Below are positions 12,895 through 23,455 of a DNA stretch of 64,000 nt, piece by piece. The stretch comes from Siphonodentalium dalli (Eukaryota; Mollusca; Scaphopoda; Gadilida; Siphonodentaliidae). The DNA is taken from the NCBI GenBank assembly GCA_032622095.1, contig CP136068.1:14427729-14491728 (forward strand), in the 5' to 3' direction. The position numbers were made by a program, and so were the translations under genes. Position 1 is the stretch's first letter. Every line of letters begins with the position of its first letter. Below the pieces are notes generated by a model. The model was not told the DNA's origin. It was given only the letters and a program-made list of their open reading frames with translations, and did no database searches.

Positions 12895-14397
12895 TATCCT
12901 CTATAACTGTTTATTCAACATCACGTGCTGCAATCCATAAATGCGGTTCAGATTTCGATGTCCGGTTCAACATTATTATCATATGGTTTGATAGCAGAAA
13001 TACTCAGTTTGGAATGTTATACCATACAAGTTTTACGAGTTGCTCTTGCTCAAGAATGGATAAATTTATAAACCTGATTTTTGGCGCATTAGTTAGAATT
13101 ATATTTTTGCACAAGAACACACCACAAATATCGAACTGGACATCAAAAGCAGAACCGGATTGTATCGATTGCATAAACATAAGAAGTTGGTCACTGACCG
13201 ACAATTGCTATTCTCTGGTGTGGTTTATAGGACTACCGTACGCAATGCCGACTTAAAAATAAAAATTCACATAAACATCGCATGAAGCGGTCTATCCACA
13301 AACTCAGGTATTCGGTAATTCCAAATGTATGAACTATCACCATGATATCCCGGTATATCATTGTCAGGACTGTTTGTACAAAAGGTTGTTATTCTACTAT
13401 GCATAATTTTGCTATATCATTGTACTCGGACTGTATTGCAATGTAATATATCAGTACATGTACCGGTATACTGGGTGCACATTATATACATGTAGGCCTA
13501 CTTTCACTTTAGTACATGTATGTGTCATAAAAGACTCATGTTGTTAAATTGAAAAAAAAACATGTGTGAAAACAGAGAGAATACATGTACATGTGCCGGT
13601 ACTATATACCTCTTTGTGTGCTGTACTACCGGTACTATTCATGTACATGTACTACACTACAATAAGAGAAATTTTAATTGATTCTGCTGCCCTTGTGCCA
13701 CAGGCCTCAAACACGCCAAACAAGTATCTGTAGCCAGGCCCACCAGTACCAGGCTACTAGTAAATGAAGTACTGAAAGTGTCACATCATTAATCGAGCCC
13801 AATCTTAGTTATACTAGTCTCTTGTGTAGTTTGGGTTACTATTAATAAGATATTTAATGAATGTTTGGAATGTATGGTAGCATTCTTACCTGGATCAACA
13901 TATGCCATGCACAACGCTGGTCATCATATCATCACCGCTGTTGGCAGTAAACCGCTCATCGGGCTATAACAGTTAGAGTTTTCCATACCAGGGCTAATCT
14001 AATCAGTTAAAATTAGTCATTTTAGAGGGAATACCAACCAGTGGAAGACGTACAAAAAGTCATGTATATTCAGATATCAGTTTTCGAGAAAAAACCCATC
14101 TTAGTCGAGCGGACTTAGAATATCGGGGTAAACTTAAATTTCATTCAGCAACACTTTCACAGCAGAATATAAAAATAGTACATTATAATCACTTACAGTA
14201 CATGTAGCCCAAGTGCAGTGCTAGCCTATATTATATACTACCAAAACTTTTGGTCAGTTTCTCGATGACTGACACTTGTAAACGCTTGAACGGGTACTAT
14301 ATAGTACATGTACATGTACATGTGTACCATATGTGAATTAAAGATCTTATTAGTGACACAACAGGAGGCTAGACATACATTTGTAACTACAGTAATG
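12895..14397. other. No gene; TACATGTAC- and ACCGGTA-rich sequence
   Basis: Many short self-complementary words (TACATGTA, ACCGGT) are dispersed here, notably at 13440-13660 and 14190-14330. No open frame looked like a protein family. Confidence 0.5.
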
Positions 14398-14399
14398 CT

Positions 14400-14556
14400 C
14401 TAATTAATCGACTCCTTAACCACAGCAGAATTACGGGTATTAAACTCGGGGAGAGCTTTCCGATGAATGGCAACAAGCCATATATCCGACTAAATCCTGA
14501 AAGTTACACATAATTCTGCTGTGGTTAAAGGGGGTCGATTTCTTAGGGCACTACTG
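14400..14556. mobile_element. Mariner/pogo-like MITE, copy 2
   Basis: TA-flanked (14398-14399 and 14557-14558), starts CAGTAATGCTCTAATTAATC and ends with its imperfect complement. The interior matches copy 1 (GCTTTCCGATGAATGGCAAC) but lacks about 60 bp. Confidence 0.78.
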
Positions 14557-14975
14557 TATCTGTTTTAGTGCACATCAAATGTATTTGTTGTCTTTCCTCT
14601 TGTAATTTGTCTTTGGTTGTGTTCGCCATTTCGATGGACAACTACATGTACTGACATCAAATGACTGAAATGAGTCAAAATTTAGCAGTGCAGCCAATTA
14701 TATAGATAAACAGAATTAAATAGCATCCAAATTCCAAATGAGCATAAATGATAAAACAAACTTTATTGAGCACTCTTTTAATACTAGTAATTACAGCTAC
14801 AATGAAAGCACCTAATAAAAATTCTAAGTTTGGTAAAACTGTCTGTATACAAAGTTTATCTGGCCGTGATGAATAAAACTTATAAATGGGATCATATACA
14901 TGTATGTTAGATATCATTACATGATTATTTGAAAACACGTATCCGTATGGAAAACAAACTATTTTACCACTGGCC

Positions 14976-15097
14976 AAGTGGTCCTGCTAATATGCTATGA
15001 TGCTGGTGGTCCTGCTGAATTGCTATGATGCGGGTAGTGCAATTCATAGCAAATAAGCAGGACCCAACCGCATCATAGCACATTAGCAGGAACACTT
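14976..15097. repeat. Fold-back palindrome, ~60-bp arms
   Basis: AAGTGGTCCTGCTAATATGC at the left pairs with GCACATTAGCAGGAACACTT at the right, and the arms stay complementary with scattered mismatches to the centre near 15036. The half-arms contain an internal direct repeat 'ggtcctgctNA'. Confidence 0.78.
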
Positions 15098-15696
15098 GAA
15101 CAGGGTATATTTACAGTGTCAAATCGAATGGGCCATCTTTTAACAATATTTTTGAACAATTTCCTAGAAGTGTTCGAAAATTGAGAACTGAATTTCAATT
15201 TTTTTTTATGAGGTTTCGATTGAAAAATTTCTAACTTAGCTCATCAGGATTAACATTGTCGCACAGCTATATTCTCTTTCCCAACAAAGTCTATAGAACA
15301 TACATGTAAAATTACAGCTATGCTTTAATAATCAACTCGCCTTATATTACTCGGGTATTACTGCAGTATTCAGGCGTGTTCATGCGATCAACCGCAGTCA
15401 GTTATACCGCCGCAGAATGTGGTCCACCTCACATTTGCAGTTAGGCTGTATTTTTCATGCGATGTTAATATGAATTTTGTTTTAAAGTTGACATTGTAAT
15501 CACACCAGAATTTTTTTTATTGTTTCAAAATGTCTAGATAGAATTCAGAATTTTTGTGGTAAAAACAATTAACTTGGTTATCACAGTTAACACATATTAC
15601 TGTGGTAAGATTACCAGCGGATACCGCATGTCAACAGGGACTGCATGCTCTAATTAATTATCAGGTTTAACATGTTTATACTGGATACAGTTCATT
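15098..15696. other. No recognised feature
   Basis: AT-rich sequence between two palindromic elements; nothing supportable seen. Confidence 0.4.
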
Positions 15697-15700
15697 TTAA

Positions 15701-16629
15701 AGGTACTCAATCCGGTTCGATGATACCCATATAATCAGATTCCAACATCATACATTTGTATTTAGAAAGGCTGCTTCAGTTACGTTATCAGAATTGATTA
15801 ATTGCCCTAAAATAATGCTAACCACTGTCAACTAAAGTATACAATTGCCTGACATATGTTATTTATCTACAAAATTTGGCCTTATTATCAACAGAAAGCC
15901 TCTTGATTTTAGAGTTATCCATCTTCATCTGAAATTTGGTCCGAGACCGTGGGCCACTATTAATTCTTGATCGTGAAAAATAGTATATTCAAAAATTGAT
16001 ATCTAATAACTCTGAGCTTTGATAGGTGGTGGGTTCCTCGACTCGTACCAAATATCTTTACCCCCCAAGTCCAAATAAAGAGTAATGTGCGAGCATTAAT
16101 TCAGGGGGCCCTTAATCATCAGATTATGCATCTTTAAATTCAAATACAGTTTAAAGATGCATAATCCGATTAAGTGCCCCTCATTTGCTATTTACATATA
16201 CATGTATATGGAATCGGGGGGGGGGGGGGGGGTAAAAATATTTTAATCAAGTCGAGGGACCCACCTACATGTATCAAAGCTCAGAGTTATTAGATATCAA
16301 TTTTTGAAATTTTAATATTTATCACCATCGATACTTAATAGTGGCCCAGAAAAATTTGACGAGCCGACGGTCTCAGACCAAATTGCGGATGAAGATGGAT
16401 AACTCTAAAATGAAGAGGCTTTGTGTTGATAATAAGGTCAAACTTCGTCGAACAGCATGTTGATAAATATAACGTATCAGGCGATTTTATACTATACATG
16501 TAGTTGACAGTGGTTAGCATTATTTTTGGGCAATTAATCGATTCTGATATTACTGAAGCAGCATTTCTAAAAAAAATGTTGTTGTTGGAATCTAATTATA
16601 TGGGGACCATCGAATCTGATTGAGCACCT
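15701..16629. mobile_element. TTAA-flanked fold-back element, 929 bp (AGGTACTCAA family, copy 1)
   Basis: TTAA flanks both ends (15697-15700 and 16630-16633). The element starts AGGTACTCAATCCGGTTCGA and ends in its near complement, and the arms remain complementary almost to the middle near 16150. A G run of about 18 sits in the right arm at 16216. The 469-bp element at 33317 shares the ends and inner blocks such as the CCTCGACTCG stretch. TTAA duplication suits piggyBac or Kolobok transposases acting in trans. Confidence 0.82.
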
Positions 16630-16663
16630 TTAATAGTTAGCTATATGAGTTATATACACATAA

Positions 16664-17046
16664 GGCGACACCAATTTTTAAGTCCGGTTTACGAACACCT
16701 CCTACAACTTTTTTTCCATTTCATGAATTTTTTTTTTAATTTTTTGTCCCAAATTTTTTTACACGCGTACTGATTTTCATGTGCTGTCGCATCCGGTTCT
16801 GCTTATGATCATTTGCAGATCCATATTTTCATGACAAGAAATGTCTTGTTTGGTTCAGAATTTCATTCTAAAAGGTTTTTTTTCACAATTTTTGTAAAAT
16901 TTATGTAAAATTTCAAGATTTACTTGATATAAATTGGGGGGGGACAATTTTTTTTATTTTTATTTTTTTCCCCCTCCTGCATCTACTTTTTTTCTCCCCA
17001 CATCAGCCCACATGTTCGTAAACCAGACTTAAAAATTGGTGTCGCC
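16664..17046. mobile_element. PIF/Harbinger-like MITE, copy 2 (inverted relative to copy 1)
   Basis: TAA at 16661-16663 and 17047-17049 flank ends GGCGACACCAATTTTTAAG and its complement. The interior is the reverse complement of copy 1, for example 'cctgcatctac' here against 'gtagatgcagg' there. TWA-type 3-bp duplications and GGC ends are typical of PIF/Harbinger. Confidence 0.85.
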
Positions 17047-17073
17047 TAATAGACATTTAAACTTTGAAAATTG

Positions 17074-17300
17074 TAGGTTTCCGGATGATAACTTCAGTTT
17101 GTGTGATCATATCTGAACCAAATGTGGTATGTAAGTTTATCAGACCAAAATACAGGTCAAGTTATAGGTGTGCTCCGCTCATTTTTGCGAGAGTTATGGC
17201 CCTTTTTCGACTTAGAATCGTGTTAATTTCTGGTTTCCGCAACATAATTTTAGTTTGTGTGATCAAATCTGAATCAAATTTGGTATGATAGTTTATTATC
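17074..17300. repeat. Two-unit tandem repeat, ~155 bp
   Basis: The block 'ggtttccg ... agtttgtgtgatca' followed by 'tctgaaNcaaaNNtggtat' occurs at 17077 and again at 17232. The linker includes 'gagttatggccc'. It is typical of dispersed invertebrate repeats and codes for nothing recognisable. Confidence 0.6.
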
Positions 17301-18635
17301 CACCATTTCATGGGACACTGGTTGGATTGTTCTGAAATGTAGTATCGGATTTAGGGGACCTTGATATATTTCAGACAAGCTGATGCCCCAAAGAAGCCAC
17401 TTTTTCTCACATTTGCTGAAATAGTATCCAAAACATCAACATATCAAGAGCCATTAGACTGAATTAGATAAAAATATATCACTTGGGTCTGTTTAAGCTG
17501 GAAAATACTCAAAAAATTTATAATTTTCTGCTATTATATCTGCATACTAGCCTTTTTGCTGAATCGTGAATGCCGGTTATATTGCCGTGTGAAATCCTAG
17601 TACCAGATAACATTGGGTATGTACATGTATATAGCATACCACCTGAAAATGGCTTGAATATCACATACCAAAGCGGGGTGGGGTGTGTGTGACACCCTCC
17701 TTGATCATAGTCTGTATTCTACAGGGTATGTTAACTGTTTCGAGTTGGTGCAATTAATGTGATTGTTTAATCTCTACCATCTGAAATCTATTTATAGCAT
17801 ATTTTGCTATCTGATCAATATTGCTACTTAGTACTGATATAAAACAGGATAAAGATGGTGTGTCTCTTTCCTGAATGTTCTGTTTACATGTACATTTGGG
17901 GGTTTATGAGTCAAATAATATCAGACAACATGTCCTTCTAACACTAAGAAATAATATGTTCTTATCAACCAGGACAAAATATGACTATTTCTGGAGCATT
18001 ACAGCACATTATTACAAATCTATATTTGTAAGCAGTAAGATAACGACAGGAAACATGTCCTCAGACTAAGAAATAATTTTTTGGTGTGTATTTCACACCA
18101 CAGCTCATGTGTATACTCACATTAGTTTATGTCATTCAAAGGGAGAAACCCATTTAGAAAGTTTAAATGAGACAAAACTACCTCACTGTAGATGTAGTTG
18201 CAAGGTACAACATGTACATGTATTCTGGTAAATGACATTGGAACTAAAATAATGATTTTTGTGTCCACCGGTATGTCATGTACCGGTACTAGTATACATT
18301 GCAACTACATGTACATGTAACTTGCCTAACATACCATATACATGTATGAAGAGGGACTTTGCAAGTGTTTATTAATCAAAATTTTAACCCAACTCTTGTT
18401 GTCAGTAAGTTTTAACCCATGCAGTTTAATGAGTTTATATATTTATATATTACATGTGTTTCTATACATGTATTTTATCTTTAGTTAGTTTGTTGTCCTT
18501 GAATAAACTTGTATTGCTGCACAATCAGTTTCCTTAATGTTCTATTATACTAAAACAACTCCATTGATAACAATACCCCTGCATCCCATCAAAATCTACT
18601 TCATTGCCATCCTCATCATTTCACTTTGGTATCCC
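17301..18635. other. No recognised feature
   Basis: AT-rich DNA with several TACATGTAC-type motifs (18208-18350). No gene or larger repeat was seen. Confidence 0.4.
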
Positions 18636-18639
18636 CACC

Positions 18640-19345
18640 CAGGTGTACCTTGGTGTTATTCACCCAGGTGTTCCTTGGTGTTTCCTACCCATGTGTACCT
18701 TGGTGTTTTCTTACCCAGGTGTACCTTGGTGTTTTCTTACCCAGGTGTACCTTGGTGTTTTCTTACCCAGGTGTACCTTGGTGTTTTCCTGCCCAGGTGT
18801 ACCTTGGTGTTTCCTTACCTGGGTGTACCTTGGGGTTTTCTAACCCAGGTGCATCTCAATGGGAAATCCACCTGGGTAAGAAAACACCAAGGTACACCGG
18901 CGTAAAAAAAACACCAAGGTATACCTGGGTTGGAAACATCAAGGTACACCTGGGTGGGGAACACCCAGGTAGGAAACACCAGGGTACACCTGGGTGAATA
19001 ACACCAAGGTACACCTGGGTGGGAAACACCCAGGTAGGAAACACCAGGGTACACCTGGGTGAATAACACCAAGGTACACCTGGGTGGGAAACACCCAGGT
19101 AGGAAACACCAGGGTACACCTGGGTGAATAACACCTAGGTAACCTGGATGGGAAACACCCAGGTAGGAAACACCAGGGTACACCTGGGTAAATAACACCA
19201 TGGTACACCTGGGTGGGGAAACACCCAGGTAGGAAACACCAGGGTAGACCTGGGTGGGAAACACCCAGGTAGGGTACACCTGGGTGTGGTCACCTGGGTA
19301 ATTACACCCAGGTTTACCCATACCAGGGTTTTTATCCAGTTTCAG
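18640..19345. repeat. Head-to-head inverted minisatellite
   Basis: From 18640 to about 18855 a ~27-bp unit with 'acccaggtgtaccttggtg' is repeated. From about 18868 the complement orientation ('caccaaggtacacctgggt') takes over, organised in a ~64-bp higher-order unit up to about 19280, then degenerate copies. The whole could fold into one hairpin centred near 18862. It lies just inside the right terminal repeat of the 14.27-kb insertion. Confidence 0.9.
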
Positions 19346-19477
19346 GTGGGTAAATCATGGTAAAACCCAGGTTTCGCGGGGTCTTGATGGTTGGTGGATG
19401 TCTTGGTAGATAGATTTTTACCTGGGTTTCGGCCCAAAAAACCTGGGTGGATTTACCCAGGTACATTTTTATATGGG

Positions 19478-19610
19478 CAGAAGCAAAATATCCAACCTGA
19501 ACGAGTTTTCTCTCTTCGCTGTGAGGAAATCATACGAGTTGTGGTCACATTACACAACCAAACTCAACCTTGCAGAAGACACTGGCAATAACATGCCTGT
19601 CAGCTCTTAA
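19478..19610 (+). pseudogene. C-terminal end of the interrupted LINE ORF2
   Basis: From codon AGA at 19479 to TAA at 19608-19610 the frame reads a short basic peptide with FSLFAVRKSYELWSHY and KLNLAED. Such a YELWxxY block closes ORF2 in related LINEs. It is in frame with the upstream part that stops at 5211 once the insertion and one CA are removed. Confidence 0.7.
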
Positions 19611-20475
19611 CTGGTCTCAATTTATTGCTATGCATACAACCAAATTATCTGAGTCACATTTTAATGCATACGCTATTGCTTATTCGGCCAGGTTCCCTCA
19701 TATCAAGTCCCCTACCAGCCGAAATGAAACACATGTCGGCTCTTGATCATTATCGCCCACCTTGAAAACTGGATAATAACACCTAAACTACCATAACAAC
19801 TTGCAAGTGGGACATTGGCTGGTGTGTTAACATGGTCGCCCCAGTCAACATACATGCAAATACCTCTATTCGAAGTTGGATTTATCAAAATAAATACACC
19901 GTATTTCAAGTCGAGATATGTACATAATATAGTTTTGTTTAATTTTGAGTGATTTATCGAAAGATTTCATGAGGGTGTGGTGTTCTCTTGTAGATATCTA
20001 CATATAACCATACATCGTATGATTGTGCGCTTTTTTATGTCTGATTGCCCACTGGATTGCCTGCTAATATCCCCGTATGTATGTGTGAATGTGTGCATAT
20101 ATGTATGCGAGGGTGGGTGTGTGTATGTACGTGTGTATATTTGTATGTATGCGTGTGCATTCGTGTGTATGTAGGTGCGTGTACGTATGTATGTATGTGT
20201 ATGTATATATGTATGCATGTGTATGGGTGTATGTTTTATATATATGAATGTATGTATGTATGGCCTGTTGTATGTACAACCAACAATCTGCTTACATACC
20301 TGTCTCTCTATAAACGTGCATGACTGTCTCTTCTAATCGCTGGCTGACTTATCTGTCTACCACATAGTTTAAAACTTATTTATTTATTTGATTTTTGTAT
20401 TGTATTGTGTAAACATTCCAATTATATTGTAAAAGCTCTTCGTTAACGGAGGAAATAAAGGATATATATATTCGC
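19611..20475 (+). other. 3'UTR of the interrupted LINE
   Basis: Non-coding sequence follows the ORF2 stop and ends in 'ggaggaaataaaggatatata', which resembles the 3' terminus of LINEs with short A/TA tails. A GTAT microsatellite is embedded in it. The limit is approximate. Confidence 0.5.
20072..20265. repeat. (GTATGT/GTAT)n microsatellite
   Basis: Imperfect runs of tgtatg, gtgtat and gtat. All open frames on either strand here (runs of Tyr/Val/Cys or Thr/His/Ile) derive from it. Confidence 0.9.
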
Positions 20476-20615
20476 ACAATGAGTCTACCGAGCTCTACCA
20501 GCGTCGCGGTCGATATCTCAACGAATTACTACTTGAATGACTTGTCGCCGTTAATCTTTACTCAACACGCAAACGTCGCAAAATAAAAAAAAACGCAGTT
20601 GGGGAACTGTCTTAA

Positions 20616-21123
20616 AAATACGGGCGGTGTTGGCAACGGTGTGCTGTTAAAATATTCAGCTCCGTCAAAAACCACCATAAACAGAAAGAATAGTAAAATA
20701 TAGACAGACTTTGTTCTTATACCATTAAGAAATATGGTATTGTCAAATGTTTGTTTTCTTTGTTATGTAAACAAAAGCAAAAAACGTTACAGAACCTGGC
20801 TTTTGTTTAGATCCGGATATGGTAAACATGAATTGCGTTATTTGTTACTGTTATCCTGATATGGAAATAATAAAGAGAGTTTATATCATTTGTGTGTGAT
20901 TAACCAATAGAATTGCGCTGTGTTATGTAAACAGAAGCAAAATTTCTGTAACCCGAATAGGCTCTTCTTTACGTACACCATCGTACGTCTTGACGACAAT
21001 ATACTATTTACACGCTGACTATGTTTGGCATATGAAAAAAAAATAAAAATATTTTAATATTCCTTCTGTTGATGGCGATTTGAACAAATATGAATATTTC
21101 TGTAACGAACGCCGCCCGTGCTT
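20616..21123. mobile_element. TTAA-flanked MITE (CGGGCGG family), copy 1
   Basis: TTAA at 20612-20615 and 21124-21127 flank a 508-bp element whose ends contain ACGGGCGG(T/C)GTT as inverted repeats. The copy at 29002-29511 is its reverse complement with many matching blocks, for example the stretch with 'catcgtacgtcttgacgac'. No coding capacity. Confidence 0.82.
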
Positions 21124-21509
21124 TTAATACGTATGGAATGAAATTAAGTAGATAAACGTACATTTATATCTTATCAATAAATGAGGGATTGCCGCGGTCA
21201 AACACAATTTTGGACGATCTATCGTGCTATTTTATTTATCGTAGAGAATACAATGTATATAGCAAAACGTAATGAATAGAGATCAACCTTGGTGAAACGC
21301 AATGGGTTAACTAGTCCAGTCGACTCATTATGCGGAAACTCAGCGGGCAACATGGCTAGACCAAAATCTCCCATAATAAATTGTCACGCCTACTACTATA
21401 CGCCATCGCTACTGTGATACGTGTGTCCGCAGCCAATAGTAGTTCGTTGTACGAAAAATGTCTATTTTATTGTCCTATATATACGATTAAATGTTTCAAT
21501 TGTTTAAAG

Positions 21510-21671
21510 CTGCAAACATGGCCCAGAGAATGGACACGTCGGTGAATCCATGCGACGATTTCTACGAGTTCTCCTGTGGTACTTGGATAAAGAAACACAT
21601 CGTTCCCGAGTCTCGTTCCTCCATCAGTACATTTTCTGAAATGAGGGACGCTGTCGATATCACAGTGAAAA
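21510..21671 (+). CDS. Neprilysin-like exon A (NPCDDFYEFSCG block)
   Basis: The exon follows an acceptor TTTAAAG at 21503-21509 and ends before GTTAGT at 21672. Read with one base from an upstream exon it gives AANMAQRMDTSVNPCDDFYE and then FSCGTW, the opening signature of the M13 N-terminal domain: 'MD.S..PCDDFY..(S/A)CG.W', with two conserved cysteines used in disulfides. It ends in phase 1. An ATG at 21491 is in frame, but the sequence before 21510 has no family similarity, so I treat it as intron rather than as a start. Confidence 0.9.
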
Positions 21672-22253
21672 GTTAGTATTTAAAGAGTATCAATCACTTC
21701 GCAGTGGATATATATATGTGCAAACAGTATGTAAAGTATATGTAAAAACACAAATTATGTCTATGTGTCGATAAATACATAGAATAGCGATATGAAATTT
21801 TAATATACTCTGAAAAAAAAAACTCCGAAGTAATATCAATTGTGCACCTGTTTAAAATTTTCACTTAATCTTGAAACAAACTCTCTTTAATGTTTGCCAT
21901 ATTAAAATTAAATTAACAAGGGGATGCTCTTTATTCTTCCATGCCTAAGTAACAATGGGCCCGACTTTTATAAACTGTGTTACTTAGATATTAAGCCTTT
22001 CGTTGGCATCTATACACGTAGACTCCACATGAGAGTATTATATTACGGCTTATTCTGATTCCCGGAACTGGACATCGATGCAAAAACAAGTCAATTTCAG
22101 TCGTCAAATCACCACGTGTTTCATACATGTATCAAGCTAGCTTTGCATTAACGGCACCATGGTAAATTTGAACATCATCGAAAATTGAGCAGGAACATAC
22201 AGTTGACCAGGAAAACTATTTCCCAAATCTTTGTGTTGTTTTCACTATTCTAG

Positions 22254-22331
22254 ATTTGTTGGAACGAGACGATGAAGAACTTGAATCAGTTCAAAAAGCG
22301 AAAACTTACTACACATCATGCATGAATACAG
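22254..22331 (+). CDS. Neprilysin-like exon B (KAKTYYTSCMN block)
   Basis: A 78-nt exon between TTCTAG (ending 22253) and GTAATT (22332). In the phase set by exon A it reads NLLERDDEELESVQKAKTYY then TSCMNT. The 'KAK..Y.SCMN' block is conserved in M13 peptidases, with the cysteine disulfide-bonded. It is only 26 codons long and would be missed by a length cut-off. Phase 1 in and out. Confidence 0.9.
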
Positions 22332-22836
22332 GTAATTTGCTGAATTATTTTACGGAGCCCGTTTGAAAAACAAAATGTTCTGTACAGCGACAGGTCCTAA
22401 ACTCCTCCACGGTTGTATTTGTCACCTGTTCGTAAATTAAACTCAACCATGCACTCCCATCGCCTCGGAAATTCGCACATGATATATATATATATACACT
22501 TAATGCTTGTTTAAAACAAGTAAGAATTGTTCATGTTATACATGTAGAGAAAGTCAGACTATCAACTGATTTTTGCTGTGTCCCATTTGTCACATGTACC
22601 ATGTTAACAGGATCAGGACAGATTTTGAGAAAATTGCAAATCTGGCAAGCAGCAGTGCGAACAATGATTGAATAGCAACCAGTTACACCATATTGATATT
22701 AGTGGAGCAGCGTGAGAGACCACAAAAGGGCCTTATATTTCGAGTTGAGTCATGTCGCCGACCACCAAGACGTATTATATATCAAAATGATATGGGGAAT
22801 ATGAAAACTGAGTTAGTCATGTTATATGTTCTGCAG

Positions 22837-23039
22837 CTCTTATAGAAGATAGAAATGTCTCCATGTTGCCGGCCTTCTTCGATACCGTGGGTCATTGGCC
22901 CGTCATCACCTCAGACTGGGATGCCACCTCTTTCAACCTGATGCAACAACTGCTTCGACTGAACAGATATGGTATTTTTCCCATCTTCGATCTTTTTGTG
23001 ACATACGATGAGATGAACTCGACAAGATCAATCATAACT
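22837..23039 (+). CDS. Neprilysin-like exon C (GHWPV block)
   Basis: The exon follows TTCTGCAG and ends before GTGAGT at 23040. It encodes 68 codons including IEDRNVSMLPAFFDTVGHWP, the family's 'I(E)..G..P(L)...(G)GWPV' region (His replaces Gly here), then a W-D-x3-F-N-L motif, an amphipathic LLRLNRYG helix, a predicted strand IFPIFDLFV, and NSTRSIIT. NST is a possible N-glycosylation site. It enters in phase 1 and leaves in phase 0. Confidence 0.92.
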
Positions 23040-23236
23040 GTGAGTATAACTACAACAGGGGCTGGTCGTTAAAGTGATTGGAAACACTATGTTGCGAATA
23101 AACTTACTCAACGCGGACATTTCAATACATTTTGTTTAATGTAATTGCTTTATACTCTAATCCAATTTGACATGAGAAAACGAAATTATATACAAAAGAT
23201 AGATAGAATGAAGAAATTTTGAACGTACACAATATA
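23040..23236. other. Intron C-D, first part
   Basis: Nothing recognisable apart from the donor GTGAGT. Confidence 0.4.
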
Positions 23237-23455
23237 CAGCGACCTCTCGAGCGTCATAACCATCATTATCAACATCATAGTGACCATCACCAATTTCATC
23301 GTCATAATAATAATCATCATTATCATCATCACAACATGTAACCATTATCGTCGCAATCTTCATCATCATATTGTCGTCGTCTGTGCACCATCATCATCGT
23401 CATCTATCATATAGTCATTATCATCACAATCAACATGATCACAATATGGCCATCA
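23237..23455. repeat. (ATC)n-rich microsatellite in intron C-D
   Basis: Long imperfect run of atc/atta/cat trinucleotides. It explains the Asp/Tyr-rich and His-rich open frames on both strands. Confidence 0.85.

Larger units (their letters stand above)
5212..19477. mobile_element. 14.27-kb insertion with 28-bp terminal inverted repeats
   Basis: The first 28 bases (5212-5239, starting CCCATATAAAAATGTACC) are the exact reverse complement of 19450-19477. The dinucleotide CA lies just outside both ends (5210-5211 and 19478-19479). Dropping the block plus one CA rejoins the LINE ORF2 in frame, so this is an insertion into the LINE. Both ends run into minisatellites built on ACCTGGGTA. No transposase was recognised inside; the interior holds other repeats. 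Fold-back elements with tandem-repeat ends (Galileo/FB type) are an analogy, but their target duplication is longer. A 2-bp duplication occurs in EnSpm/CACTA and ISL2EU elements. Family not determined. Confidence 0.65.
1190..20475 (+). mobile_element. APE-type non-LTR retrotransposon (LINE), split by a large insertion
   Basis: One LINE copy can be followed in two pieces: about 1190-5211 (ORF1 remnant, ORF2 endonuclease, reverse transcriptase, CCHC-like finger) and 19478-20475 (last ~44 codons of ORF2, 3'UTR ending near 'ggaggaaataaag' and a short TA tail). The two pieces total about 5 kb, a normal full LINE length. They join in frame when 5212-19479 is left out. The 5' limit is approximate. 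The domain order EN-RT and the finger near the C-terminus suit the CR1/Jockey/I-type LINEs; I cannot place it in a clade. Several frameshifts show it is dead. Confidence 0.75.

Noticed and set aside
14675-14977. 100-residue frame on the minus strand
   Set aside because: No family motif, no splice or start context; likely chance in AT-rich DNA.
18537-19321. Proteins rich in VPWCFLPRCTLVF-type repeats on both strands
   Set aside because: Direct translation of the ACCCAGGTGTACC minisatellite in several frames.
19967-20323. His/Thr/Tyr-rich and Cys/Val/Tyr-rich frames
   Set aside because: Products of the GTAT microsatellite.
21491-21509. ATG at 21491 as the start of the metallopeptidase
   Set aside because: An acceptor-like TTTAAAG ends at 21509 and family similarity starts just after it; the seven residues before have no counterpart and there would be no membrane anchor.
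23157-23450. Asp/Tyr-rich and His-rich proteins
   Set aside because: Translation of an ATC trinucleotide tract in an intron.
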